Shown: piece by piece, positions 11,359 through 24,075 of the stretch
Numbering within the stretch: position 1 is the first letter of the stretch
How the letters are laid out: each line of letters opens with the position of its first letter
DNA from: Gnetum montanum
Lineage: Eukaryota; Streptophyta; Gnetopsida; Gnetales; Gnetaceae
Assembly: GCA_015680685.1 (NCBI GenBank)
Contig: MNCI01026525.1
Span: 535,627 to 599,626 of the forward strand
Direction: 5' to 3'
Length of the DNA: 64,000 nt
Translations under genes and position numbers: made by a program
The notes under the pieces: generated by a model
Told to the model about the DNA's origin: nothing
What the model saw: only the letters and a program-made list of their open reading frames with translations
Database searches by the model: none

Positions 11359-11928
11359 TATCATGTCCCCATTCCTAGATGATGCTGCTACCTAATGAAG
11401 ACGGTGTCTCTTCATAAGTGTTATTGTTATCTTAACAAGACTAAAATGGTAGTTGTAAGTAAGACCCAAAAGGGTATGTTGTAATAACAGACATGTCTCT
11501 TAAGGTAACCTTTGGGAGTTTTACCTAAGGAATTTATACCTAGGCTTAGAGGTCATGCTAGGATGGAGTGGCAGAGTTGGTATAAGCAAGTCATAGAAGC
11601 CAGGTGAAGTAGGATAGGAAGTGGATTGGCCATCCCTTCTGGCTAGGATATAGGCCTAACCATGATGACAGTGCTAAATTGCCTCTAAGGGATATGTGTC
11701 AAAGGAAGAAAACCCCAGGGAACACTCTTGAAGCATGATATGGATACTCCATTCTATATCAATAAAGCATTCTTTTCCTTCTCTTTCTACATTTTTTCTA
11801 TTATTTCCTTTGTTCATAGTGTTGAATGTTACATATATTTTGCATTTGGTATACTGTGTTCGTATGCATAATGTCTAATATATCATATATTTGATCTTTT
11901 TCATGACATCTAGAAATGGGATGTGACA
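11359..11928 (+). repeat. LTR copy of the 4041-8709 family, no duplication found
   Basis: 570 bp, start TATCATGTCCCC, end GGGATGTGACA. Relative to 4041 it carries an extra segment (AAGTAAGACCCAAAAGGG region) shared with the copy at 23504, so these two form a subfamily. The flanks are AGACC and CTTTC, not a duplication, and neither a primer-binding site nor a polypurine tract is adjacent. It marks the left edge of the 11.5 kb insert in the chromovirus RT. It may be a terminal LTR of a larger, rearranged insertion. Confidence 0.75.
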
Positions 11929-14325
11929 CTTTCATTTATCATAACCTTTCTTTAAGTATCTAATTAACATTAAACATTATTAAAAAATATATTTTATTAT
12001 CATTATGATATTAAATTAAATTAAATTAAATATATCTCTTAAAAATCATTAAAACTATAAATCCCTATCTTTTTTCTCTAAAAAATCCTAGTCTCACCTT
12101 GATATATCATAGGTCCTAGGCCCCACCATCATTATCTAATTATGTAATTCACTTGTTTTGGATGGGGCCCAAGACCATATCTATAGATTACTTAATGAAA
12201 ATTTGATAGAATTTCCTCACTCAATCCCTTAGAGATGTTAATATCATCTCTTAACACAATCGAGAAACACCTTATTTCTTAATCTACACCTGCCTTCTTA
12301 GATTAAGAGTTGTTTTTAACTAATGATTCCCTTATTAAGTTCACTATCATCAATCATAATAACATAAATAAGATCTAGCAACTAGGTGTAAGCTTACCTA
12401 AAAGTCTTAAAACCTTTAGATTAATCACATTGCAAAAGAACTCTATTACCTTTTCCTAGGAATATGATGATATATCACAATTGGATCCAAACCTAGTTCA
12501 ACACAATTCAACACAACATCATTCTTAAGAAAGATTCCAAATTAGTTAAATAAAAGAATAGAAAAGTTAAACTTGAATTAGCCTTAGTTATAATGAAGAG
12601 ATCACTAAACTTTACAACAGAAGCTTCATACATCCTATATTCAAATTAAATAACCAATATGATAGATATCACCAATAAAAATAGATGTCAATTTTCATGA
12701 TCTCAATCATGTTGTAGTTAAAGATTGTTGATTAAATTATGATTTGATATAACAAAATATGCATTATTTATGAAAATTGTTCCTCATAAGGTTAACTAAC
12801 TTGGAAAAACATATATCTACTTGGTAGTAGTTCAAAGGTGAAATTTATCACCTCTTAAGTTGACCAACTTGGTAATAGGTCAACTAACCTAAATGGTAAA
12901 GAAATTTAAAGATAGATAAAAGTAGCAATTCTAAGCTTGACCTTTTTACTCTATTCTATGAAAAAAAAATTCTTGCTATATTAGAGCTACCTAGTCTATG
13001 TAGTGTAGATTCTATGCTACCTATAAAATCTATCCTTTTGTTCAATGCTTAAGAACAATTTAATAGATTTATAACCAATTTTTCCTAGAAAACATTCCAT
13101 GACAAAAACTAGAAATAGAGCAATATTCAATGATTTTTTTAAAACAAATTGAATTGAAAAAGTCCTAAACATTAAAATGAGTTACCATTGACATGAAAAA
13201 ACACTTTAGAAAATTAAAATTTTTCAAATCAACCAATAATAAAAAAAATTGCTAAACCCTTAGCTATTCAAGCAATTTAAATAATTATTGAAAAGATGAC
13301 CATGTATACTACGGTCGAGACAACTAGCTCAGCATCTATGATAAAATAGGAGAATAATAATAACTCATAGGATAGATGTAAATTTGTTGAGTTAAGTTTG
13401 AAATTAGAATTCCATTGTATGGAAAATCACTTCTAGATTTTTTTTCTAGCTTTGTCATGATTCCACCTTCCCCTCCTTCCTCTTCCCCACCTCCCCAACC
13501 CTGTCCCCCAACTAACCCCTCACCCCTATATGCCCCCTCCCCCCACTAAATAAATCTACTCTGGGCTTTATATAGTAGCCATTAGCAATTACAACTAGAA
13601 AATTAAAACCTATAGTTGTCTCATGTTTTGTTTATATATTTATAGGGCATTGGATAACTATTCTATTAATAAATTTTCATTATTCTTTAAATTTAAATCC
13701 TTTTAACTAGTAACTATCATGATTTAAGAGAGCTTTTATTAACCTAATTCATTGTATTTGGTTCAAAGTCATTAAGCTTCTTTAAGATTTCTTCATTACT
13801 CATTTCTTTCAAATTGATTCAGTTAGGAAATTTGTTATTTCTATAGAAGTAGCTTCCCACACTATATCAAGTTTATTTCAATTCAAAATTCACATTGGAA
13901 GTTTCATTTAAGAGTTTGGTAACTATCATTACATACTTGAATAATCCTATTTGTTCTAAGATAACAATCCTCTTTTGGCTCTAACTAACTCAATGATTTT
14001 TACGTATTTTTATCCATTTGCATAAATATGGATCATTTTTCCATTGTAGCATATATACTCTAATGGCATTTCTATGCTACGCTTTAGCTCTATTCTTATT
14101 CTTAGCTTTGTGGGTTGAAATTTGTATCCTATTCTTTAGCTTATCTTCAAACAAGTTATTCAACTTGATTCTTATATCAAGATATTTATTTATTTGAGCT
14201 ACTTTATTAAAATCTTATCTTAGCATTAGCTCATATAACCTTTCATACTCTTATTTTCTCTCTTTTTTTCAACTTTCTAAGCTAGGTTAAAAATTCAACA
14301 TATATATGCATGATTCTTGATAAAT
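11929..14325. other. Unassigned AT-rich insert DNA
   Basis: No protein domain recognised. A strikingly C-rich stretch at about 13463-13546 (runs of CCCC, TCCCC and CCCCTCC) stands out against AT-rich flanks. Confidence 0.4.
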
Positions 14326-14329
14326 CCAA

Positions 14330-15030
14330 GATGAGCTTTGACATGGCTCATAGAACCATTTTGAAATCCTTTCATATAACTAAATTTTAACTTCATAAAA
14401 TAGTTCTACAAAGAGCCTTACATGGTAGATGTTGATGTTGTAAAGTTCATGTGGTAGTTGCTGACATGACAAAGCTCATTTGTAAAACAAAAATCTAGCT
14501 CATTAAATTGGCTCTAGAAATAAGATAATGTCATAGATGCTAACATAGCAAATGCTAATGTGGTAGAGCTCACTCATAGAATAGAAATCAGAAACAATAA
14601 ATTGCCTTGATGAAGACATTGACATGGAAAAGCTAACATGATATATGTTCACATTGGAAAGCTCACTCGTAGAATAAAAATATGATTCTATGAACTAGCT
14701 CTATGAACAGGCTGACATACCAAATGCTAATCTGGTAGAGCTCACTTGTAGAAGAGAAATTTAATTCTATGAACTAGCTCTATGAAGAAGATAATTTGGT
14801 AGATGCTAATGTGGTAAATGTTGACATGGCTTAGCTCACTTATCAAACAAAACCCTAATTCTACAAACTAGTTGTACAAAGAGGCTAACATGATATAACT
14901 CTTTCTCTTGTAAAACTAAGATTAGCTTTTGTAAAATTATTCTACAAAGGATTTAACATGGCAGAACTTACTTTACACTTATTCATAAAATTAAATTTCA
15001 ACTTCATAAATTAGCTTTAAAAACTAATGT
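14330..15030 (+). repeat. Imperfect tandem repeat, units about 80-110 bp
   Basis: Recurring words in the same order are GAACTAGCTCTATGAA, GGCTGACATG, AAATGCTAATGTGGTAGA, GCTCACTTGTAGAA, GAAATCTAATTCTA. The clearest neighbours differ in length (about 79 and 93 bp), and at least six degenerate units can be followed. It could be the tandem-repeat UTR of the Tat-type element whose RNase H and integrase lie at 17-19 kb, but that is a guess. Confidence 0.6.
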
Positions 15031-17095
15031 GGCAAAACCTTTTCTTCATGCTTAAATCCTATTAAGATAAGCTAAGAAAAACCATTTATTAGAGCCATTT
15101 TTTTAGCTCTATAAGATTCTTCGACAAGCTAACATGGCAACTATGTTTCATTTTCTTTTGAAATATGAATTTTTTTCTATGCTCAACTATTTTTTCTAAT
15201 GATAGCTCTTTTCTGAATTAAAATTTATCTCTAAGCTCTACACAGCAATTTCTCAATGATCTTTTACAAATAGAAAGATTACTTACCATAGCTACATCGA
15301 ACTCATACAAGCTCTCTAATTCAATTGTTATGTGTGATTGTTAAACCTAAATAGAAACCCTAGCTTCATCATTTGATTGAAATTCTATGAACTTATAAAA
15401 TTAACTAAGCCAAATATTTCAAAATTATTTTCTTGGCTTCAAAACCCTTTATTCCAAAAAGGAATATGATCATAAAGATTTTAATCTTTGAGGCATTATG
15501 TACTAAAATTTATTTTGAAATCCAACCTCTGCTTAGGACTCATTTTTTCTATAAATGCAATGTAACAAAACTTAGCTTAATTCCATCTTGTGGGTATTTC
15601 ACACAAAGAAAAGAGTATGATAATTCAAGTCCAATGCCATTCATTTGAGCTCTAATACATCATAAAATCTAAAAATTATTTTTACACTAGTATACATTTT
15701 TACAATCTAAAGGCCTTCTACTTAACTTTTCAACATAGCTTCTAAAGCATATATCATAGCTCTTCGCTAAATTCTTGACTTTAAATTTTTGAAACTCAAA
15801 ATCATAATTGAACCTAAGTCTTCTGTACCCTTAACTAAAATCCCTAAATTATTCTAAGATATAGAGTCTTTTTCTTATGAGAACGTTCATCTAATAAAAA
15901 CCATTAGAAACCTAAGAACTAAACCCTACTTCATTTATGGCCAAAATGTAACCAAACCTAGTCCTCCTAAAGTTAACTGACCTAAGTTCAAAGAAATATT
16001 AGTAGTAAGAAAATGCATATTTTTTAAGGTCTATTAATCTATTAATGATTCATCTAATGTGAGATTGAAGAAAAATCTAAATACATTAAATGCATACTTT
16101 TAAGATTGACTAACCTCTCTATATGTCAACCTACTAGAGACAATCTTCCAAAGTTAAATGTGTTGTTTTAAATGACCAAATTCAAGAAGGATAGATAAGT
16201 TAAAAGCTTTTATTTTTTATGTTTCATGTAAAAGGTTGACTAATCAATTCATACGTTAATCTATTAGATTCTTAGGTTAACTAACCAAGCATAGGTCAGT
16301 CTATCAAATGCATAGATTAACTAATCTTACATAAGGATGATCTCTCAAGGGAATAATAATGAAAAATATAAAGTCAAAATGAAAGCCTCTTGAACATTGT
16401 GATATGAAAAAAGTGTTAATATTAAAGCATTGCTAATTGCCTCCAAGAGTTGAACATTTTTCCATGAACATCATAACTCTTTTAAATGTTGGTACCTAAG
16501 TAGAGATATATCATTGGATGAAGATCAATATTTAGCAACAATGGGGAAGATTAAAGTAAGCCTTTTAAAAAATATTAGAAGTATAAGAAAGAGAGATGAA
16601 CAAACACATTCTATTGTATCATTATACTCTAATCTCTATATATTTTTCATGTTTTTACTTGTATTAAAGGTAGTCTAATCTATTGTAAGGTTACTAAGCG
16701 TCATTATGAAGTTTTCTTTGATTTTTAAGTTTGGGTTTGAGGATTTCCTCTTTGAAAATCATGGTTATAAGAAAGGATGACTGAAAATCATTAAAACCAA
16801 CATGATATTTTAAGCAAATGAGCAAGATTAAAAAGAAACTCAAGAAAAGAGGAGATTTAAATAGTTCCTATGGAGTGGACTAGGCCTAAGCGAAACCATT
16901 ATAAATCTTGGTGTGCACTATCCATTTTTCTTATTTCTTATATTTTATTTTTCTCTTAGATTAATTTTTTTACTTTAATTTTATTTAAATGTTTTCTAGG
17001 GTTGTATTTATTCATGGAATTATGATTAAAAGTGTCAAATTCTTAGAACATCTTATTCACCTTCCCTCTCTCCCCCATCCCTCCATCCTCCCTTC
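15031..17095. other. Unassigned AT-rich insert DNA
   Basis: No domain recognised. The RT that should precede the RNase H at 17.1 kb is not readable here, so it was deleted or has decayed beyond recognition. A short CT-rich run lies at 17055-17105. Confidence 0.35.
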
Positions 17096-17099
17096 CTCT

Positions 17100-17480
17100 A
17101 CCATGCCTCCTCTTCAATTTGATCTTTTGTTCTGTATTTGTCTCTTCAAATTTGATCATTCTATTGTAGTAATTCTTTGCTAATGGTGCAAAGATGACAT
17201 AGATCTCCCTATCTATTATATCTCTCATCCACTCTCAAATTATGAAATGCATTATTTAGATATTGAAAAATCTTATCTAGGCTTTGTTTCTTCTCTCACA
17301 AAATAAAGATAATATGTACTAGGGGAAAATATTCATGTTATATGTTCTAAAAATATTTTACACTCAATCACCACTAATTTATATGACAACAACCACATGG
17401 ATAAATGAAAATACTTCTTACTGAGTTTGATCGATTCTATCTTTCACTACATTTAATCAAGAATCACAACCATAGTTCAT
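17100..17480 (+). pseudogene. Gypsy RNase H remnant of a Tat-type element
   Basis: RNase H degrades the RNA strand during reverse transcription. Readable blocks are FDHSIVVILC (canonical SDHSIGVVL), DDIDLPIYYISHPLSNYEM, IEKSYLGFVSS, then YVLGENIHVICS and MDK*KYFLLSLID. These match the RT-linked RNase H of Tat/Ogre elements in order. It is followed at 120 bp by an archaeal-type RNase H and then integrase, the normal Tat order. Confidence 0.72.
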
Positions 17481-17604
17481 CTCATTACAATAGCCTTGTT
17501 ATCAAAGTCATATGCTAAAACCATACAATCCCCTCCTAAAAAATTAAACATAAGTGAATGTAACCTACATCCACCCATAACCTTAACACACAATGATTTA
17601 GACT

Positions 17605-17960
17605 CATAGTTGTATTTTAATGGTGCTCATATGGTTTTTGATTCTAGTGTGGCTTGTTCAAAGGTAAAGATCCCATTTATCAAACTTATAAATTTAATTT
17701 TTCTTTTACAATTAACATAGCTATACATGAAGGTATTAATCAAGGATTACTCCTAACTATCTAATTAAAATCTATGTGACTTTCAATTCAAGATGATTCC
17801 CAGCTAGTAATCTACCAAGTTAATGATGAATATACTTGTAAAGCTAAACATCTCTAGCCTTATCTTGAGTTGGCTAAGAAGTTAAAACACATATAAATCA
17901 CTTCAAAAACATGCATACAAATTCTTTAGCTACTTTCACTCTTCTTGAATATCCTATTTT
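17605..17960 (+). pseudogene. Archaeal-type RNase H (aRNH) remnant, Tat lineage
   Basis: Second RNase H typical of Tat elements. Motifs are YFNGAHMVFDSS (canonical YFDGA), a degenerate FTINIAIHEG (canonical CTNNIAEYEA), DDSQLVIYQVNDEYTCK, and PYLELAKKLK. The first catalytic Asp reads Asn. Two frames are needed. Confidence 0.75.
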
Positions 17961-18224
17961 TATTAAAAATCATCTATCTTGCTCCACATAAGAAACATTA
18001 CTCACTCTTACAAACACACAATACATTAGCTTAGTTATCTTACAATAAGATTAAGCATATTGAGATTTGTAAAATACTAGAAATTAGAAAAAATTTTAAA
18101 CATCTATCTTCATCTTGAAATAAATCTCCTTGTACATGCTCTAAGCATTATTATATCATTGATCTTAGTATTTTATGTTGCACCTCAACATTAGACATTC
18201 TCTTGTGTTTCCTATGTCAAGAAA

Positions 18225-19010
18225 ATCAAAAATGACTTTAGAATAGATGCATTTTGGTATTTGTGGTGGTCACTTGAAATCTTTAACTTTAATGACTCAC
18301 ATTATCTCTTTAGGTTACTAGTAACCTACACACTAGGGACATATATATGATAGCTAAAATTTGTGATATATGTCAACATCATGTTCCACTAAATAAGAGC
18401 TTGACATAATAGGTTCTATCAACTCCTCATCTTCTATCATTTATTATTTTATTTAACAACTACAAAGTGGGTTAATATCATTTCTTTAGAATCAACCACA
18501 TTCAAATCTTGTCATTTCATCTTAGACTATATCATCACTCACTTTGATATTTTCCTCCACATTGTTACTAAAAGTGTAGTTTAGTTTAAGAGTAAATAAG
18601 TTGTTAAGTTCCATGAATAGTATCAAATCACTTAATCATTATCATCTTCATACAATACCCAATCCAATGGTCAAGCTAAATACAACAATTCCATAATTTT
18701 TTTACTCAAACCCATGATTGATCAATCCTAGAGAAATTAGCATAACAAGTTGTCCAACATCCTTTAGGTATACTGAACTACTTTTTCTAATGTAACTAGT
18801 TAAACCCCATTCTTCTTGATTTATGGATATAAGCTAATGTTTTTGGTGGAACTAATTGTACCGTCTACTTGGTAATCCTTGAATAATTGAATAAAAAATA
18901 AAGAAAATGATAAAATTTATTCTACTAAGCTAGACACTATTGAGGAGAATCACCTACAAGATACAATCAACATTTAAAAAAATCAAGAAGCTATGTGACA
19001 TAGCCACAAT
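18225..19010 (+). pseudogene. Integrase remnant, Tat lineage
   Basis: Integrase inserts the cDNA. The zinc-binding region reads GICGGHLKSLTL, then THIISLGY and ICDICQHHVPLNKSLT. The core follows with degraded strands and an HYHLHTIPNPMVKLNTT block (canonical HSTPYYPQSNGQAEATN). Stops are frequent. The C-terminal GPY/F module is not clear; after 19010 nothing is recognised. Confidence 0.72.
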
Positions 19011-22000
19011 AATCATTTTTGACTAAGAGAAATTAAAGGAGGTGATCTTATCTTGAGGCATTTTCCAAATGCCAAAATTTTCAACTTCTTTTCTACCTAG
19101 AAAGGTTCATTCATTCTCATCAAAAATCTTAGTAAAGAAGCATACTTTTCAAAAACATTAGATGGAAATCAATATCAAAATCTTATTAATTAACCATATT
19201 TTAAAAAATGCTACATCAAAAAATAGGAAACATCAATTATCACTAGGTTTTCTTTCACCATTTTCCTATCTCATCTATGTTTTATAGTGTTATTTCCAAT
19301 GCCTTCCGTATCATACTTTTAATCATTCTTTCTCTCACTATGTATCTTCTATAATTATTCTTCAATATCTTTCATATAAAATTTCATCTATTTTTCATAA
19401 TTTATACTTATTCCATTATACTAATATTTCTTTTCATGAACACACTACGCTAAGAATATTTACAAGTGCTTTTCCTCATGCAAAAATTTGAAATTTTTCT
19501 GCCACTATTCTCCATGTAAGATGTGTTGCACTTGAGTGGAATATGAAGACAATTTTTCAAATTCATCAATCATTAATATCATTGCAATATGGAATCTATC
19601 TATGCCTTATGTAATGTAGAATCCCAACATGATGTATAGGTAATGTCCCTTATTTCTTCACCTAATTTATGGTCTTCTCACTTTCATAATTTTATATTTC
19701 ACCTTTATTCTCTCATGATTCTCTATTCTTCTTTTAATTCACTCTTCTATCCATTTCCCTTCCTTTTTATCAACACATTAGTGAGGATCTAGTGATTCTA
19801 TTTTATTTTGATAAGGAATTATTGAGAATTTAAGTGGAATAGGATGATAACATTATCAGTGAAATCCTTTCAATCATCTTATGTATAGGATTTAGTCATG
19901 TTCCTATTCTATGGCATACCATCATTAGCATGGATTGATGTATTTGTGATATTCTAGCATTCTTTCCTTATTCCACTTCAGTGTTTTCCTTCTTTTGCAA
20001 GTACATCTTTAAATCATCATTTATTTTCTTCTTGATCAATCCTTCTTTAACATCTTAATAGAAACTATCAAGAGGATGCAATGTTCTATCCATTTTTTAT
20101 CAATTCAATGACTACAAAAAATATGGATTTAGCATTATCAAATCTACTTGGTCTATGAAATGCCCCTAAAAACATCATCTAAATTAGCATTTTAGGCTCT
20201 AATAGGCTTCCAAAAATTAACCTTGATCATTTCCTAGAGGATAGACATTAGTCTTGACAATTTCAATAGTTTTTCAATGCTTGAAATAGCATGTTTCACC
20301 TAAGTGATGTTGGATGAAATTTACACAAATGTCAACATCACCTGCTAGTGTTACCACCTTATACTACATTAAAACCATACCTATTAACCATAGTATTGCC
20401 TTTGTTATGCCTCTAATGAGTAGCCTACACTATCTCCAAGATGTCAAACCCTATTTTTAATGGTTCTAAGGATCTCAAAGGGCTCAAATTATCATGTCTC
20501 GCCTATATGATACTCAAGTAATGCTAATTTCAAGATTAGCATCATGTACACATGTCATCAAAACTCAACTTTGGATGGTACTTTTGGCTTTATGGAATCT
20601 CTAACATCCTTAGGAAATCATCCTTACAATGATAAACATTAGTTTGATCATCAATAATGATCCTTTTAGTCCTAGAATTGAAAATTAAAGTAGGAAATAA
20701 TAGATGATTCTAATGTTGCTACCATCAGTATTGCTCCATGCACATGGTTCTAAGAAGCAAAAAGTGAGCTTTGAGTTCCTAGTTTTTAATCTGGTAAAGT
20801 TTGAAAAATATTAGTTCTACAAATACCAAATTCTAGAATCATTTCAAGGACCATTTTTTTGAGATTATAGAGCACTTTTTTAAATTTTGAAAGAACATGA
20901 GTGCTAGCATTCACATCACCTACATCACTTGCATGCTTCATGACCATCCCCACATCACCTACAATTTTTCAACTTAGTCCTAGCATTTATGTCACCAATC
21001 ACACATGTGAGCATGCTCACACAAGTGTCATCATTATGTACCCTAGTGTCAATGTCATCATTACTTATAGCATCATGTCATCCATGATCACCATTAAGAT
21101 AGCATTTAAAATTACCATTGTTTGATGCTAAATAAACATCAAATAGCATCAACAAGCTTTGCATTCATTTGTAAATTTGTAAGACATAAAAAGTCATCAT
21201 TTTCATACTATTATTGCTTCTAAAATAAGGTATATTTATCAAGCTTCAGATTCACATATTTGCCTCATACATTATAGCTCTTGGCACTCCATAGGAGAAT
21301 AACTTTATTATTTTAATGAATAAACTATCTTTTATTCACTAGAATGGAAAAACCCAAATTCTAGCCCATATATTAATATTTTACTTATTTTTATCATTAC
21401 ATTTTGTAGTTCTTTAAATCATCTCTATACTACATACTTTTCATTACATATCACCCAAATTCTATTAAATTGATCATTAAGTTTATCATTATTTATTAAT
21501 CCCCCTTGTCACTTTTAATCATGGTCAATAGGTTAAGTCTATATTTGATTGGAGGATTATGCTGCTACATTTTATAATCATTAAACTATCAAGGAATATA
21601 TCATTTCAAACATCATTTATGATCATAGATCATACACTTAAACATATAATTAATAAAGTTGTTCTTATTGATTTGTAAGAGAACATTTTTTTCGGGAACA
21701 CCAGTTATGCTTAACTATCTAGTTATTTAATGCCTGAAATAAAACTCCATAATGCAATATTTATAATTTTTTTCTTCTCAATCTTAGAACTATTTTTTTT
21801 TATCTTTTTGTGCCTTACAAGAAATTTAGTTAATTTTGAAGAAGAAGAGTTAGATAGAGAAATTGAGGCTTAGAACTTTATTTTCAATATAGTCCTACTT
21901 TAGCCTTTATGTTACTAGTTGGGTATTTTTTGTCTTCTATGGTATAATATCTAGTTTTGATTTTTATATCTAATGCATTTCTTTAGTTATGAGGATTGAT

Positions 22001-22837
22001 ATTTTCCTATTTTTTTTGCAAGCCTTACTTTGTCATAAATTTTAAATTTTGCAACATTGGATATTTTCATCTATTTTTTACTAAGCAATTTTATCATCAT
22101 TAAAGTCCAATTTCTTTTAATGTTTTATTACTTATTAATATTCTTTTAAGACTATTTCATTTTATTTTTTTGTATCCTATTTCCTTTATTTTTGGATTAG
22201 ATAATAGATCTTCTAACTATTTTTTATTAGAAGAAAAATTAGGTTTTATACACATGGGGCTATTTTCATTGTATCTAATGCTTTCCATTTCATTCCTCCA
22301 AATTTTTTTATACTTATGTGCTTGTTTCTATGGATTTCCATGGCTTGACTATCATATTTTTCTTTCCATCTAATAAATTTCCTAAGTTTTATTTTATCTT
22401 TATCTATATTTTTTTAGTTTCTTTACATAATATCTTTCTAGCCTCAGCTGAATTAGCATGATGTTACAGTGCTCAAATGATATTTCCGACTATTAGATCT
22501 TTGATACTCATCATAATTTTTCATTGTTATTCATTTTAAATTTCATAAATCATTGAAATATATGTCATACTTTTCTTATGATGTTTAATCTTTTGTTATA
22601 TTTGACTTATTTTTTCTCTATTTCTTCATCAACTTATGACTTTTGTAATCACTTCTTATTGTCTTTTCTTACTTCAAGACTATACAATTTCATTGTTTCT
22701 ATCAAAACATGATGATACTCATACTTTATTTTATAAGATGATCATAACACTTCAAGATTAAACATTATGATCTTACAAATGATTACCAATCATGATATAA
22801 AGTTATGAAACTAATTATTATATAGTATGACTTAGTT
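19011..22837. other. Unassigned AT-rich insert DNA
   Basis: No recognisable domain, LTR pair or tandem repeat on either strand. By position the first part may be the 3' region of the Tat-type element. The right edge at about 22837 is where chromovirus RT resumes. Confidence 0.35.
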
Positions 22838-23503
22838 GACTTTAACATTCGATTAATTTATTATTTGTTTTATTGATGATATTATAATCTATTTTAAGAA
22901 TGAAGAAGAGCATAAGAAACATTTGATAATAATACTACAAATCCTATGTAAATACTAACTATTTTCACATTCCTCTAACTGTGCAATTTGAAAGAAAGAA
23001 ATTCAATTTTTTTGGTCATGTTTTGGTATAAGTAGATGTCAATGATTAATTATTAACAAGTTCTAATAATATAAAATGAAGTAAGAATTTTCTTAGGCTT
23101 AGTTGGTTACTCTAGAAGATTTTTGAAAACTTCTCTAAGATAGCAACTTCCCTCAATCTGTTGCTAAGGAATGATTGTACATTTTTTATAAATTGATGCT
23201 TGCTAGATAGCCTTTAAGGATTTCAAGAAGAGATTAAATACAGTACCAATATTTATCTCATTAGCTCCTGAAAATTATTATGATGTTTATAAATATGATT
23301 TTGAAGAAGGTTTTAAATGTATTTTGATGCAAGAAGGCAAAGTGGTAGCTTATGCTTTTATATAGTTAAAACCTCATAATACTAGGTACCTACTTATGAT
23401 TCATCTCAGTGCCATAGTTTTTTATTTAAATATTTAGAGGTATTACTTGTATGAAGAGTACATTACTCTTTGGTTATATCATAAGATTTTATAGTATGTG
23501 AAG
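22838..23503 (+). pseudogene. Chromovirus RT second half and RNase H
   Basis: Begins with FD*FIICFIDDIIIYFKNEE; the FIDD catalytic box is at 22869-22880, canonical YLDKFVVVFIDDILIYSKNEE. Then come the thumb and connection (YSRRF-like region at about 23110), and RNase H: ENYYDVYKYDFEEGF, CILMQEGKVVAYAF, LKPHNTRYL and RYYLYEEYIT. The final part of RNase H is displaced beyond the solo LTR at 23504. Joined to 10870-11358 it makes one RT interrupted by insertion. Confidence 0.82.
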
Positions 23504-24075
23504 TGTTACATCCCCATTCCCAAATGATGTGATTGCCTAATGAAGATGATGTCTCTTCATAACAAGTGTTATTGTCATCTTAACAAGACCCAAGAGGGTA
23601 GTTGTGATTAAGACCCAAAATGGCATGTTGTAATAATGGACATGTCTCTTGAGGTAACCTTTGGGGGTTTGACCTAAGGCATTTATACTAGGGGTTAGAG
23701 GTCATGCTAGCATGGAGTTTCATAGCCTAGAGAGGTGAGTAACAGGACCCGAGTGAAGTAGGATAGGAAGGGGACTAGCCATCCCTTCTGGTCAGGTTAT
23801 ACGCCTAACTATGGTGCAATGCTGGATTTCCTCTAAGGGATAGATGCCAAAGGAAGAAAACCCTAAGAAACACTCTTAGAGAACTCTCCAAACATACCTT
23901 TCCATATCAATAAAGCATTCTTTTCCTTCCTTTTCTACATTTTTCCTATTATTTCCTTTATACATAATGTTGAATATCAGTTATATTTCACATTGGTATA
24001 TTTTCTTTATACGCATAATGTTTAATATATTGTATATTTAATGTTTTCCATGATATCCGGGGATGGGATGTCACA
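23504..24075 (+). mobile_element. Solo LTR with perfect target-site duplication
   Basis: 572 bp, TGTTACATCCCC at the start and GGGATGTCACA at the end, same family as 4041-4589 and closest in layout to 11359-11928. It is flanked by TGAAG on both sides (23499-23503 and 24076-24080). It lies within the RNase H region of the chromovirus, so it inserted after that element and later lost its internal part by LTR-LTR recombination. Confidence 0.9.

Noticed and set aside
22170-22373. 67-codon hydrophobic plus-strand frame
   Set aside because: T-rich chance frame in unassigned DNA.
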